A DNA stretch of 64,000 nt from Xanthomonas hortorum (GCF_024339125.1 NZ_CP101417.1:2491001-2555000), one strand, 5' to 3'; positions 45,284-54,615 are shown, counted from the first letter of the stretch. Numbers and translations are program-made. The notes: generated by a model not told the origin, from the sequence alone.

Positions 45284-46442
45284 GGAACCTCTGAACAACG
45301 CACCACAGATACGCGACACTACCCGCCTGATGTTGAGGAGTGATCCATGCAACTGACGTTCGGTGACGCTGAGGGCCTGGGCAAGCGCAAGCAGACCCGG
45401 CGCGAGATCTTTCTGGCCGAGATGGAGCAGGTGGTTCCGTGGCAGCAACTGCTCGGTCTGATCGCGCCGCACTATCCGGTATCGGGCCGGCCAGGTCGGC
45501 AGCCGTACGCACTGGCGACGATGTTGCGGATTCATCTGCTGCAGCAGTGGTATGCGCTGAGCGATCCGGCGATGGAAGAAGCACTGCACGAGATCCCGAC
45601 CTTGCGGCGGTTTGCCCAGCTCGGTGGCTTGGACAACGTTCCGGACGAGACCACGATTCTCAACTTTCGGCGCCTGCTGGAGACCCATGGCCTTGCCGCG
45701 CGGATGCTGGAAGCGGTCAACGCGCATCTGGCGCGCAAGGGCCAGAGCCTGCGGTCGGGCACGATCGTCGATGCGACGCTGATCGCGGCGCCCAGTTCGA
45801 CCAAGAATGCCGACAACGCGCGCGACCCTGAGATGCATCAGACCAAGAAGGGCAATCAGTGGTATTTCGGGATGAAGGCGCACATCGGCGTGGATGAATT
45901 TTCCGGGTTGGTGCACCACGTCCATTGCACAGCCGCCAACGTCGCCGATGTCACGGTGACACACACGTTGCTGCATGGCAAAGAAGACAGCGTGTTTGGC
46001 GACAGCGGCTACACCGGTGCGGATAAGCGCGAAGAACTGCAGGCCTGCAAGGCTGCATTCTTCATCGCCGCCAGGCCCTCGACGATGCAAGCCCTCGGCA
46101 ACAAGCGCGAGCGTGCTCGGGAAAGACGTTGGGAACACTTCAAGGCCAGTGTGCGCGCGAAGGTGGAGCATCCATTCCGGGTGATCAAGCGCCAGTTCGG
46201 CTACACCAAGGTCCGCTATCGCGGCCTGGCCAAGAACACCGCGCAGGTGCTGACCTTGTTTGCGCTATCGAACCTGTGGATGAAGCGAAAGCAGTTACTG
46301 CCGACGATGGGGAGCGTGCGCCTGTAACCCGGGGAATTCCCAAGGAAAGCTCCAGAAATTGCGAAAAATCCGAAGATCCAAACGCGACTCTCCGGAACGA
46401 TGCGACATCCCGCACTCTCAGGCCTCATTGTTCAGACCTTCC
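45284..46442 (+). mobile_element. IS5-family insertion sequence (IS1478-like), copy 2
   Basis: 1159 bp, the same length as copy 1, in opposite orientation. Ends GGAACCTCTGAACAA (45284-45298) and TTGTTCAGACCTTCC (46428-46442), flanked by TTAG. Inserted 64 bases after the lemA stop, between lemA and the TPM genes. Confidence 0.93.
45347..46327 (+). CDS. IS5-family transposase
   Basis: 326 residues, intact, identical to the copy-1 transposase except at two positions (TVTHT and PTMGS here). Same DDE residues: GTIVDATLI, FGDSGYTGADKR, and the Glu region KVEHPFRVIKRQFGY. GAGGAG lies just upstream of the ATG. The antisense frame at 45164-46171 is a shadow. Confidence 0.95.
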   Translation: MQLTFGDAEGLGKRKQTRREIFLAEMEQVVPWQQLLGLIAPHYPVSGRPGRQPYALATMLRIHLLQQWYALSDPAMEEALHEIPTLRRFAQLGGLDNVPDETTILNFRRLLETHGLAARMLEAVNAHLARKGQSLRSGTIVDATLIAAPSSTKNADNARDPEMHQTKKGNQWYFGMKAHIGVDEFSGLVHHVHCTAANVADVTVTHTLLHGKEDSVFGDSGYTGADKREELQACKAAFFIAARPSTMQALGNKRERARERRWEHFKASVRAKVEHPFRVIKRQFGYTKVRYRGLAKNTAQVLTLFALSNLWMKRKQLLPTMGSVRL

Positions 46443-46510
46443 TTAGGTTAGCCATGTCGATCTATCTATCGTCCGCTTGCTCAACCAACTTTCAGATGCT
46501 GGGCATCAAG

Positions 46511-46638
46511 CCCCTCTCCATCGGGAGAGGGGTTGGGGTGAGGGTACGGCGCGGAGCCTCTGTGTCGTCTAACTGCACGAGGCTTCGCGCGTACCCTCAT
46601 CCGCCCCTTCGGGGCACCTTCTCCCGCAGGGAGAAGGG
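46511..46638. repeat. CCTTCTCCC...GGATGAGGGTACG intergenic repeat, copy 3
   Basis: Starts CCCCTCTCCATCGGGAGAGG then GGTTGGGGTGAGGGTACG. It is mirrored after about 45 bases by CGCGTACCCTCATCCGCCCC, a CCCCTTCGGGG hairpin and CTTCTCCCGCAGGGAGAAGG. Lies between IS copy 2 and the TPM gene. Confidence 0.75.
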
Positions 46639-46693
46639 AAGCTAAGTGTCAGTGCTGATTAACTGTCAGTGCTCATCAGGTAGGAGTTAGCTA

Positions 46694-47593
46694 ATGCGGC
46701 AAACGCACAGGTGGGTGTTGTGGATGATGGCGCTACTGCTGCTGCCGGCTTCGCTGCTGGCGCAGGATCTGGCGACCATTCCGCCATTGCGCTCGCCAGT
46801 GGTCGATGTCACCGGCACATTGGATGCTGCCCAGGTCCAGCAGCTGGAGCAGCAGGCGCTGGCCTTGCAGCAGCGCAAGGGCGCGCAGTTGCAGATCCTG
46901 ATCGTGCCGACCACCCAGCCGGAGGCGATCGAGCAGTACACCCAGCGCGTGTTCGACCAGTGGAAGATCGGCCGCAAGGGCGTGGACGACGGTGTGTTGC
47001 TGCTGGTGGCCAAGGACGACCGCCGCGTGCGGATCCAGCCCGGTTACGGTCTGGAAGGCGCGATCCCCGACATCACGGCCAACCGCATCATCCAGGAGTA
47101 TCTGGCACCGCGCTTCCGTGAGGGCGACTACGCCGGCGGCATCAGCGCTGCAACCGCGACGCTGGCCGGTTTGATCGAGGGCGAGGCCTTGCCCGCGCCG
47201 GTCAGCGGGCATGCCGATGGCGGCTTGGGCAATGGCTCGGGCGGTGGCGGCGGCTGGATCATGGCGTTGTTCATCGGCTTTGTCGTCGCGATGGTGGCGC
47301 GCGGCATTCTCGGCGCGTTGCCGCGGCCGCTGCGCGCGTTGCTGACCGGCGTCGCAGCCGGCGGTGCCGCACTGCTCTTCACTTCATTGTTGTTCGCCAG
47401 CGTGGGCGCTGCGGTCATCGGGCTGCTGGCGGGGCTGGCATCCGGATCGCCGGGGCGCTTTGTCGGCGGCGGTGGCTGGGGCGGCGGCGGGTTCGGCGGA
47501 TTTGGGGGCGGCGGCCGTGGCGGGTTCGGCGGCGGCGGTTGGGGTGGTGGTGGCGGGTCATCGGGAGGCGGTGGCGCCTCGGGGAGCTGGTAA
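46694..47593 (+). CDS. TPM-domain (YgcG-like) exported membrane protein
   Basis: 299 residues. Sec signal (MRQTHRWVLWMMALLLLPASLLA), then a TPM domain about 28-165 (PLRSPVVDVTGTLDAAQVQQLEQQ, YTQRVFDQWKIGRKGVDDGVLLLVAKDDRRVRIQPGYGLEG, ITANRIIQEYLAPRFREGDY). Two or three membrane segments follow (WIMALFIGFVVAMVARGIL, AGGAALLFTSLLFASVGAAVIGLL), then a glycine-rich tail (about 257-299). This matches YgcG-type proteins encoded next to lemA. Proposed phosphatase activity of TPM domains is unproven for this branch. Confidence 0.88.
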   Translation: MRQTHRWVLWMMALLLLPASLLAQDLATIPPLRSPVVDVTGTLDAAQVQQLEQQALALQQRKGAQLQILIVPTTQPEAIEQYTQRVFDQWKIGRKGVDDGVLLLVAKDDRRVRIQPGYGLEGAIPDITANRIIQEYLAPRFREGDYAGGISAATATLAGLIEGEALPAPVSGHADGGLGNGSGGGGGWIMALFIGFVVAMVARGILGALPRPLRALLTGVAAGGAALLFTSLLFASVGAAVIGLLAGLASGSPGRFVGGGGWGGGGFGGFGGGGRGGFGGGGWGGGGGSSGGGGASGSW

Positions 47594-48084
47594 TGCGTTG
47601 GCTCAGGCATGTCTTTGCGCCCTCGGCGCAGCGTAGTTTCCCGGCCAGTTGCATGGACGCGATTGCCGCAGCCGTTGCAGCCAGCGAGCGCACCCATACC
47701 GGCCAGATCTTGGTGGCGGTGGAAGCCGATCTGCCGCTGAGCGCGCTATGGCGTGGGCACACCGCGCGCCAGCGTGCCGAGCAGGCCTTTGCGCAATTGC
47801 GCACCTGGGACACCGACGCCAATAACGGGGTGCTGCTCTATCTGCTGCTTGCCGACCACGCCATCGAAGTGGTCGCCGACCGCGGTCTGCGCAGCCGCGT
47901 GCCGGACGCGCAGTGGGCGGAGGTGTGTCGGCGCATGCAGGAATTCCTGCGCGACGGCGAGCACAAGGCGGCGGTGCTAGCCGGGATCGAGGCGGTGACC
48001 GAGCTGTTGAGCGAGCATTTCCCGGCTGCTGCGAACGTGCAGCATGAAGACGAGCTGCCCGATCGTCCCCAGCTCTTAGGCTGA
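47593..48084 (+). CDS. TPM-domain protein, shorter
   Basis: 163 residues. Its ATG overlaps the preceding TAA by one base (TAATG), so the two are translationally coupled. No signal peptide. TPM-like core: SERTHTGQILVAVEADL, RAEQAFAQLRTWDTDANNGVLLYLLLADHAIEVVADRGLRSRVPDAQW. Second TPM gene of the lemA-associated set; probably works with the first at the inner membrane. Function not established. Confidence 0.85.
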   Translation: MRWLRHVFAPSAQRSFPASCMDAIAAAVAASERTHTGQILVAVEADLPLSALWRGHTARQRAEQAFAQLRTWDTDANNGVLLYLLLADHAIEVVADRGLRSRVPDAQWAEVCRRMQEFLRDGEHKAAVLAGIEAVTELLSEHFPAAANVQHEDELPDRPQLLG

Positions 48085-48138
48085 GCGCGTGCGAGATGTC
48101 AGAATAGACGCCTCGCTTTTTTGTGATCCGCGGTCCGC

Positions 48139-49029
48139 ATGATCTATCTGCACGCCATCGACCCCATCGCCTTCTCGCTTGGCCCGGTGCAGGTGCACTG
48201 GTACGGGTTGATGTACCTGGCCGCGTTCTTCTCCGCCTGGGCGCTGGGCCGCTCGCGCATCCTGCGCGGCCGCCTGCCCGGTGTGGACATGGACGGATTT
48301 TCCGACCTGTTGTTCTACGGCATGCTTGGCGTAGTGCTGGGCGGGCGCATCGGCTACATGCTGTTCTATGCGTTCGACAGCTTGCTGGCCAACCCGCTGA
48401 TTCTGTTCAAGGTGTGGCAAGGCGGCATGAGCTTCCACGGCGGCCTGCTGGGTGTACTGATCGCCTGCGGGCTGTGGGCGCGCAAGCACCGGTTGCACTT
48501 CTTCGATGTGATGGATTTCGTGGCGCCGCTGGTGCCGTTGGGTCTGGGCTTCGGGAGGCTCGGCAATTTCGTCGGCGGCGAGTTGTGGGGCAAGTTCACC
48601 CAGGCCGGATGGGGCGTGATCTTTCCGCTTGCGCCGGAATTGGCCGGCCAGTTGCCTGCCCAGATCCAGGCGCAGTACGCCACCGGTGCGTTGAATCAGT
48701 TCGCGCGCCATCCCTCGCAGCTGTACGAAGCCGCGCTGGAAGGCGTGGTGATGTTCGTGGTGTTGTGGGCGTTCTCGATGAAGCCGCGTGCGCGTTATGC
48801 GGTGTCGGGGATGTTCGCGCTGCTGTATGGCGTGTTCCGTTTCATCGTCGAATTCGTGCGCGTGCCCGACGCGCCGATCGGCTACCTGGCTTTCAACTGG
48901 CTGACGATGGGGCAGATTCTGAGCCTGCCGTTGATCATTGGCGGGCTGGTGTTGTTGGCGATGTCGCGCCGCGCGCCGGTGTTGCAGCCGGTGGTGGTGG
49001 ACACCGCAGTGGCGGGAGCCGCCAAGTGA
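48139..49029 (+). CDS. lgt: Prolipoprotein diacylglyceryl transferase
   Basis: 296 residues, seven membrane helices. Transfers diacylglycerol from phosphatidylglycerol to the lipobox Cys of prolipoproteins, the first step of lipoprotein maturation. Landmarks: [12 protein letters not shown], the Lgt signature [22 protein letters not shown] with the essential His, [16 protein letters not shown] and [13 protein letters not shown]. Overlaps thyA by 4 bases (GTGA), the arrangement known from E. coli (lgt-thyA). Confidence 0.97.
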   Translation: MIYLHAIDPIAFSLGPVQVHWYGLMYLAAFFSAWALGRSRILRGRLPGVDMDGFSDLLFYGMLGVVLGGRIGYMLFYAFDSLLANPLILFKVWQGGMSFHGGLLGVLIACGLWARKHRLHFFDVMDFVAPLVPLGLGFGRLGNFVGGELWGKFTQAGWGVIFPLAPELAGQLPAQIQAQYATGALNQFARHPSQLYEAALEGVVMFVVLWAFSMKPRARYAVSGMFALLYGVFRFIVEFVRVPDAPIGYLAFNWLTMGQILSLPLIIGGLVLLAMSRRAPVLQPVVVDTAVAGAAK

Positions 49030-49820
49030 AGCCGTATCTGGACCTGCTGCAGCATGTGCTGGAACACGGCGCTGAGAAGTCCGATCGCACCGGCACCGGC
49101 ACGCGCAGCGTGTTCGGCTGGCAGATGCGCTTCGACCTCAACGACGGCTTTCCGCTGGTCACCACCAAGAAGCTGCACCTGCGCTCGATCATCCACGAGC
49201 TGCTGTGGTTTCTGCAGGGCGACACCAACATTGGCTATCTCAAGGACAACCAGGTCCGCATCTGGGACGAATGGGCCGACGCCGATGGCAATCTCGGCCC
49301 GGTCTACGGCAAGCAGTGGCGGCGCTGGACCGGCCCGGACGGCGTGGAAATCGACCAGATGCAATGGCTGGTGGACGAGATCAAGCGCAACCCGGATTCG
49401 CGCCGGCTGGTGATCAGCGCCTGGAACGTGGGCGAGCTACCGCAGATGGCGCTGATGCCGTGCCATAGCCTGTTTCAGTTCTATGTGGTGAACGGCAAGC
49501 TCAGCTGCCAGCTCTATCAGCGCAGTGGCGATATCTTTCTCGGCGTGCCGTTCAACATCGCCAGCTATGCATTGCTGACGCATATGGTGGCGCAGGCCAC
49601 CGGGCTGGGCGTTGGCGATTTCGTGCACACCTTGGGCGACGCACATCTGTATTCGAATCACTTCGAGCAGGCGCGCGAGCAACTAGCGCGCACTCCACGC
49701 GCGCTGCCCAGATTGCGCCTGAATCCTGAGGTGACTGATCTGTTTGCGTTCCGCTTCGAGGACATCGCCATCGACGGTTACGACCCGCATCCGGCGATCA
49801 AGGCACCGGTTGCGGTGTGA
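49026..49820 (+). CDS. thyA: Thymidylate synthase
   Basis: 264 residues from a GTG at 49026 overlapping the lgt stop. Methylates dUMP to dTMP with methylene-tetrahydrofolate. Landmarks: [31 protein letters not shown], the catalytic Cys in [33 protein letters not shown] and HLYSNHFEQ. The frame is also open through lgt, which is chance. Followed by folA, which regenerates the folate it oxidises. Confidence 0.98.
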   Translation: MKPYLDLLQHVLEHGAEKSDRTGTGTRSVFGWQMRFDLNDGFPLVTTKKLHLRSIIHELLWFLQGDTNIGYLKDNQVRIWDEWADADGNLGPVYGKQWRRWTGPDGVEIDQMQWLVDEIKRNPDSRRLVISAWNVGELPQMALMPCHSLFQFYVVNGKLSCQLYQRSGDIFLGVPFNIASYALLTHMVAQATGLGVGDFVHTLGDAHLYSNHFEQAREQLARTPRALPRLRLNPEVTDLFAFRFEDIAIDGYDPHPAIKAPVAV

Positions 49821-49864
49821 GCAGCGGTCGCATGATGCAGCCTGCCTGCGCGGTATGCTGAGGC

Positions 49865-50359
49865 ATGAAAATCATCTTGATCGTCGCCTTCGACCGCAAC
49901 AATGCCATTGGCCGCGATAACGAATTGCCGTGGAAATTGCCGGACGATCTGAAGCGCTTCAAGGCGCTGACGTTAGGCAAGCCGATCCTGATGGGGCGCA
50001 AGACCGCGCAGTCCTTGGGGCGTGCGTTGCCGGGGCGCTTGAATCTGGTGCTGACGCGTTCCGCGCAGGTGCCGTTCGAGGGCATGCAGGCGGTGGCTTC
50101 GGTCGATGAAGCGATTGCGCAGGCCGATGCATCAGGTGCGCAGGAGCTGTGCGTGATCGGCGGTGGCGAGGTGTATCGCCTGACGATGGAACTGGCAGAT
50201 GTTCTGGCCGTCACCGAGGTCGCCACGATCGTGGAGCAGGCCGACACCCACTTCCCGCCGATCGACCCGGCCGTGTGGGAAGCGGTACAGCGCGAGCGAC
50301 ACACGGCCGATGCCCGCCATGCGTTCGCGTTCGATTATGTGGACTATCGCCGGCGCTGA
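49865..50359 (+). CDS. folA: Dihydrofolate reductase
   Basis: 164 residues, standard chromosomal type. Reduces dihydrofolate to tetrahydrofolate with NADPH. Landmarks: IVAFDRNNAIGRDNELPW, KLPDDLKRFKALTLGKPILMGRKTAQSLGRALPGR and ELCVIGGGEVYRL. The conserved Asp of the active site is in LPDDLKRF. Starts 44 bases after thyA. Confidence 0.97.
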   Translation: MKIILIVAFDRNNAIGRDNELPWKLPDDLKRFKALTLGKPILMGRKTAQSLGRALPGRLNLVLTRSAQVPFEGMQAVASVDEAIAQADASGAQELCVIGGGEVYRLTMELADVLAVTEVATIVEQADTHFPPIDPAVWEAVQRERHTADARHAFAFDYVDYRRR

Positions 50360-50523
50360 GGCATGCGCGTTGCTGAAAGACCGATCGTTGCAGTGCGCAG
50401 TGGCGCGTGCGTTGAATGAGCGGTTGGTCGCTACCGCCGCATCACGTTCAAGCAACCAAGCGCGGCTGACACAACGAGTGCGTGGATGCAGGCGAAACGT
50501 CAGCGTACTCAGGAATAGAGCAC

Positions 50524-51711
50524 TCAGGAATAGAAGCTGGGTGTCGGCGGCTGCTGCCGCAGCGCCCATTCGCCGAGTTCGCGCAGCTTGTAATCGACCG
50601 GGTCGTGCAGCGTCTGGGTACGCAGGTTGCGCCAGTAGCGGTCCAGCCGCAGCGCGGCGTGGGTGGCGCGCGCGCCGGTGACTTCGAACAGCTTGCTGCA
50701 GACCTCCAGCCCGACACGGGTGGTGGCGACCTTGGCGGCAGCCACCGCCAACGCGACCTGTGCACGTTCGTCGCTGCTCAGTGCGTGTTCCTTGCGCCAG
50801 GCGGCATCGAGCAGTTCGGCGGCGCGGCCGGTGAGTAGCCGGGCACTTTCCAGGCCCAGCCAGAACTCGCCGTAATGGGCCAGGATGTAGGGGTCCTCGC
50901 TGGCCTGTTCGACACCGGAGCGATGCCAGGCGCGCGCTTGGGTCAGGGTGTAGGTGCGCGCTTCTTCGAACGCGCCCTCGGCAATCCCCAGGAATAGATG
51001 CGCGAACAGCAACTGCGCGATCAAGGGGCGGAGACAGGCGAACGGTGTGCTCAAGGGGCCGGGATCGAGCAACAGTTCGCTTTCTTCCACACGCACGCGT
51101 TCGAAGGTGGCGCTGCCGCTGTCGGTCTGGCGCTGGCCGATGTTGTCCCAGTCGTGGCCCAGCGAGATGCCGCTGCGCGCAGTGGGAATGGCGCCGATCA
51201 ACAGTTTGCCGCTGCGTTCGTCCAATGCGGAGGCGATCAACATCTGCGAGTCGATAGCGCCGGAACAGAAACTCTTTTTGCCGGAGAACTCGCGCCAGCC
51301 GTCGTGGTGCACGGCGACGGTGCGGGTATCCAGCGGATTGAGTGCGTTGCCCCAGAACCATTGCGCGCGCGCGGTCTGTTCCAGCCATGGGTGCCACTGC
51401 GCTGGCTGGCCGAACAGGCGCACGGTGGCCAGCATCAAATGGTGGAAGCCGAAGACATGCGCGATGGAACTGTCGACTTTGGCGAATGCGCGCACGATCT
51501 GCAGCACCTCGCCCCAGCTGGCGCCAAGGCCGCCGTACTGCACGGGAATGCTCAGCGCGAGCAGGCCGCTGGCGCGCAATGCATCGCGTTCGGCCTTGGG
51601 CGTGCCGCCGCGTGCATCGCGTTCGATCGCGGTCTCGGCGAATTCGGCCGCCAGGCGCTGGGCGGTCTGCAGCGGAGTGAGCAGGGGTGGTTGTGGTGGG
51701 AGGCTCGTCAT
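50524..51711 (-). CDS. SfnB-like acyl-CoA dehydrogenase-family flavoprotein
   Basis: 395 residues from the ATG at 51711 (MTSLPPQPPLLTPLQTAQ); 37 further upstream codons are unsupported. Acyl-CoA dehydrogenase fold: N-terminal helices with SGLLALSIPVQYGGLGASW, middle beta domain HDGWREFSGKKSFCSGA, C-terminal helices with KLFEVTGARATHAALRLDRYWRNLRTQTLHDP. The sequence type fits DszC/SfnB sulfur-acquisition enzymes, FMNH2-dependent oxygenases of organosulfur compounds. Position after the ssu genes agrees. Substrate (for example a dialkyl sulfone) is inference. Confidence 0.8.
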   Translation of the reverse strand: MTSLPPQPPLLTPLQTAQRLAAEFAETAIERDARGGTPKAERDALRASGLLALSIPVQYGGLGASWGEVLQIVRAFAKVDSSIAHVFGFHHLMLATVRLFGQPAQWHPWLEQTARAQWFWGNALNPLDTRTVAVHHDGWREFSGKKSFCSGAIDSQMLIASALDERSGKLLIGAIPTARSGISLGHDWDNIGQRQTDSGSATFERVRVEESELLLDPGPLSTPFACLRPLIAQLLFAHLFLGIAEGAFEEARTYTLTQARAWHRSGVEQASEDPYILAHYGEFWLGLESARLLTGRAAELLDAAWRKEHALSSDERAQVALAVAAAKVATTRVGLEVCSKLFEVTGARATHAALRLDRYWRNLRTQTLHDPVDYKLRELGEWALRQQPPTPSFYS

Positions 51712-51981
51712 GCGCGATGGCCTTGTTGGATGGGAAACAGTGCGGTCAGTGCGGGTTGACCAGTAGCAAGTGTTGAGTGCTGATGATCGTGGTGGCAGCC
51801 AAGCAGCGTCTTGCGCCTGCATTCCAGTTCGACAGACGCGTCAGGCGTGGCGAGCAAAACGGCTGTGCGCTCATCAGATCGGCATGCACGGTACTCGGAA
51901 TCTCATGTGCCACGCTTGCATGACGTTGTCTGCGACTTGTCCAAGCCCGGATGACGGCCGCTCTCGCGCCTGATCATCACT

Positions 51982-52740
51982 TCAAAACACATGAATGTCG
52001 TGCAGCGCCGCGAGCAGGGTCTGGCGGGCCTGACGCAGTGCCGGTTCGTCGGTTTGACGATCGCGCGGACGCGGCGTGTCCAGCTGCAGTGCATGCGCAA
52101 TCGACCCTGGCTGGCCGCCGATGACAATCGCACGGTCGCTCAGGTAGACCGCTTCTTCGATGTCATGGGTGACCAGCAGCACGCTGAACGCATGCTCGCC
52201 GGCCAGGCGCAGCAACAGGTCCTGCAGCTTGATGCGGGTGAACGCATCCACCGCGCTGAAAGGCTCGTCGAGCAGCAGCACGCGCGGTTGTCGATACAGC
52301 CCGCGGGCCAGCGCCACGCGTTGCGCCTGGCCGCCGGACAGTTGCTTGGGCAGCGCGCTTGCATAGTCGAGCAGGCCGACTGCGCCCAGCAACTGCTGCA
52401 CGCGTGGTGATTGCCGCGCCGCAGCTGGCGACATATCCGAATCGTCGGCAAAGGCGACATTGGCGGCCACGTCCAGCCATGGCAGCAGGCGCGGTTCCTG
52501 GAAGATGAAACCGATGCGCCGGTCGACCCCGCGCACGCGCGCGCCATCCAGCAGCACCTTGCCGGCGTAATCGCGTTCCAGACCGGCCACGATGCGCAGC
52601 AGGGTGCTCTTGCCGCAGCCGCTGGCGCCGATCAGGCTGACGATCTCGCCCGGTGCCAGCTGCAGCTCGATGTCGCGCAGCACCTGGCGCGCGCCGAACT
52701 GCTTACTGGCGATGCGCAGCTGCAGGCCGGTGCTGCTCAC
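51982..52740 (-). CDS. ssuB: Aliphatic sulfonate ABC transporter ATP-binding protein
   Basis: 252 residues from a GTG at 52740 that overlaps the ssuC stop (GTGA); GCAGGAA upstream. Walker A GASGCGKSTLLRIV, Q-loop FIFQEPRLLPW, signature LSGGQAQRVALARGL, Walker B VLLLDEPFSAVD, switch His VTHDIEEAV. SsuB type. The stop lies 270 bases from the SfnB-like gene, in a gap with no gene. Drives sulfonate import with SsuA and SsuC. Confidence 0.92.
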   Translation of the reverse strand: MSSTGLQLRIASKQFGARQVLRDIELQLAPGEIVSLIGASGCGKSTLLRIVAGLERDYAGKVLLDGARVRGVDRRIGFIFQEPRLLPWLDVAANVAFADDSDMSPAAARQSPRVQQLLGAVGLLDYASALPKQLSGGQAQRVALARGLYRQPRVLLLDEPFSAVDAFTRIKLQDLLLRLAGEHAFSVLLVTHDIEEAVYLSDRAIVIGGQPGSIAHALQLDTPRPRDRQTDEPALRQARQTLLAALHDIHVF

Positions 52741-53591
52741 GTGTGGTTTCCTGCATGACCAGGCACGCTGCGGTTCTGCAGATTGTCGCGCCAGCGCAAG
52801 GTGCGCGATTCGATCGCTTTGAGCACGCTGTCGCTGAGTTTGCCGAGCAGGGCCAGCAGCACGATCGCGCCGATCACGATGTCCGGCCGCGAGGTTTCGC
52901 GCCCGTCGCTGAGCAGATAGCCCAGCCCGCGCGTGGCGGCAATCAATTCGGCGGCTACCAGAAACATCCAGGCCAGGCTCAGGCTGGTGCGCAGCCCGGT
53001 GAAGATGGACGGCAGCGCCGCCGGCAACAGGATCCGCCGCACCAGGCGCGGTTTCGACAGGCCGTAGCTTTCGCCCAGTTCCACCAGCGTGCGGTCGACC
53101 TGGCGCAGGCCGCTGACCACGCCCAGATACACCGGGAAGAACGCGCCGATGGCGATCAGGGTGATCTTCGGCGCCTCGTCGATGCCCATCCACAGCAACA
53201 GCAACGGTACCCAGGCCAGGCTGGGCACCGCGCGCAGTGCCTGGAAGCTGGGGTCGATCAACTGTTCCAGCCAGCGGCTCAGTCCAACCCCAATGCCGAT
53301 CAGCAAGCCCAGGCCGGCGCCGATGGCGAAGCCGGCCAGCACCCGCAACACGCTGGCGCCGATATGGCTGGCCAGGCCGCGGCCGGCCTCGTCTGCCAGC
53401 GTGGTCAGGATCTGGCTTGGCGGCGGCAGCAGGTAGCGTGGTGTCCAGCCGAGCGCCGAGGCGATTTCGAGCGCGCCGAAGAAGCTCAATGGCAACAGCC
53501 AGCCGAGGCTGCTGGCCGGCAGTCTGAGTCGCAGTCGCGACGGCGCCGTGGTCGGTAAGCTGCGCGCAACGCGCAAGGAAGTCTCGTTCAT
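52737..53591 (-). CDS. ssuC: Aliphatic sulfonate ABC transporter permease
   Basis: 284 residues from the ATG at 53591. First helix SSLGWLLPLSFFGALEIASALGW, then LRVLAGFAIGAGLGLLIGIGVG and further segments. EAA loop around GESYGLSKPRLVRRILLPAALPSIFTGLRTSL. SsuC type. Eight bases from the ssuA stop and overlapping ssuB. The frame continues upstream through ssuA only as shadow. Confidence 0.9.
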   Translation of the reverse strand: MNETSLRVARSLPTTAPSRLRLRLPASSLGWLLPLSFFGALEIASALGWTPRYLLPPPSQILTTLADEAGRGLASHIGASVLRVLAGFAIGAGLGLLIGIGVGLSRWLEQLIDPSFQALRAVPSLAWVPLLLLWMGIDEAPKITLIAIGAFFPVYLGVVSGLRQVDRTLVELGESYGLSKPRLVRRILLPAALPSIFTGLRTSLSLAWMFLVAAELIAATRGLGYLLSDGRETSRPDIVIGAIVLLALLGKLSDSVLKAIESRTLRWRDNLQNRSVPGHAGNHT

Positions 53592-53599
53592 CGCTGCGC

Positions 53600-54604
53600 T
53601 CAGCCCTGCGCCACGCGTGCGCGTGCGGCGTAACTGGGATCGATCAGTGCGGCCAGCACCTTGCTCAGATCGGTGCCGGGCCGGACCAGGCCTTCTTCCA
53701 GCAGGATGGGCGCCGCGCTCTGCAGCGCCGCCCGCTCTTCGGGGCCAATCACGGGATTGCGCAGGTCGGTGCGCTGCAGCTGTAGCCTGGCGACCTGGGG
53801 TGACAACCGGGCCTCGGTGGCGATCAGCGCGGCAAGTTCGTCGGGGTGGGCGATCGCCCATTTGCGCGCTTTTTCGTAGGCCTGGATCACCAGCGGAATC
53901 TGATCGGGGTAAGCGACCGCGAAGGTCTCGCTGACATTCAAGAAGCCACGGGAATTGAAGGCGACGTTGCGGTAGATCAACCGCGTGCCGGCCTCGATCT
54001 GGCTCGCGGCGAGGTGCGGGTCCAGGCCGGACCACGCGTCCACATCGCCGCGTTCGAGCGCGGTGCGCCCGTCGGGATGTTGCAGATGGACGATCTCCAC
54101 CGCGTTCTTGCTCAACCCGGCCTGCCGCAGCGCGCGCAGCAGGAACAGGTAGGCGTCGGTGCCCTTGGTGGCAGCGATGCGTTTGCCCTTGAGTTCAGTC
54201 AGCTGTCTGATGGGCGAGTTCTTGCCCACCGCCAGCGCGATCCATTCCGGGCGCGAATAGATGTACACGGCCTTGATCGGATTGCCGTTGGCGCGCGCCA
54301 GCAGCGAGGCCAGGCCGGCGGTGCTGCCGAAGTCGATGCTGTTGCCGCCCAGGTATTCAAGCGCGCGATTGCTGCCGGCCGACAGCACCCATTTGACTTG
54401 CGTGCCCTGCGCCTTGAGCGCTTCTTCCAGCCAGCCGAAGTGCTTGAGTACCAGCGAGGTCGGCGAGTAGTAGGCGTAGTCCAGGCGCAGTTGTTTGGGA
54501 ACCGCACCGTTGGCTTGCGCAAGGGCGGTGCTCGACAACAGCGGCGAGGCGCCGAGCGCGACGCCAGCGAGGGTTCCGAATTTCAGCAGGTTGCGGCGCT
54601 TCAT
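53600..54604 (-). CDS. ssuA: Aliphatic sulfonate-binding periplasmic protein
   Basis: 334 residues. N-terminus MKRRNLLKFGTLAGVALGASPLLSSTALA looks like a Tat-type signal (RRNLLKFG). Mature part shows the SsuA pattern: LRLDYAYYSPTSLVLKHFGWLEEAL, WVLSAGSNRALEYLGGNSIDFGSTAGLA, LKGKRIAATKGTDAYLFLLRAL. Feeds sulfonates to SsuBC. Eleven bases from the ssuD stop. Confidence 0.92.
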   Translation of the reverse strand: MKRRNLLKFGTLAGVALGASPLLSSTALAQANGAVPKQLRLDYAYYSPTSLVLKHFGWLEEALKAQGTQVKWVLSAGSNRALEYLGGNSIDFGSTAGLASLLARANGNPIKAVYIYSRPEWIALAVGKNSPIRQLTELKGKRIAATKGTDAYLFLLRALRQAGLSKNAVEIVHLQHPDGRTALERGDVDAWSGLDPHLAASQIEAGTRLIYRNVAFNSRGFLNVSETFAVAYPDQIPLVIQAYEKARKWAIAHPDELAALIATEARLSPQVARLQLQRTDLRNPVIGPEERAALQSAAPILLEEGLVRPGTDLSKVLAALIDPSYAARARVAQG

Positions 54605-54615
54605 AAATGCTCCAG

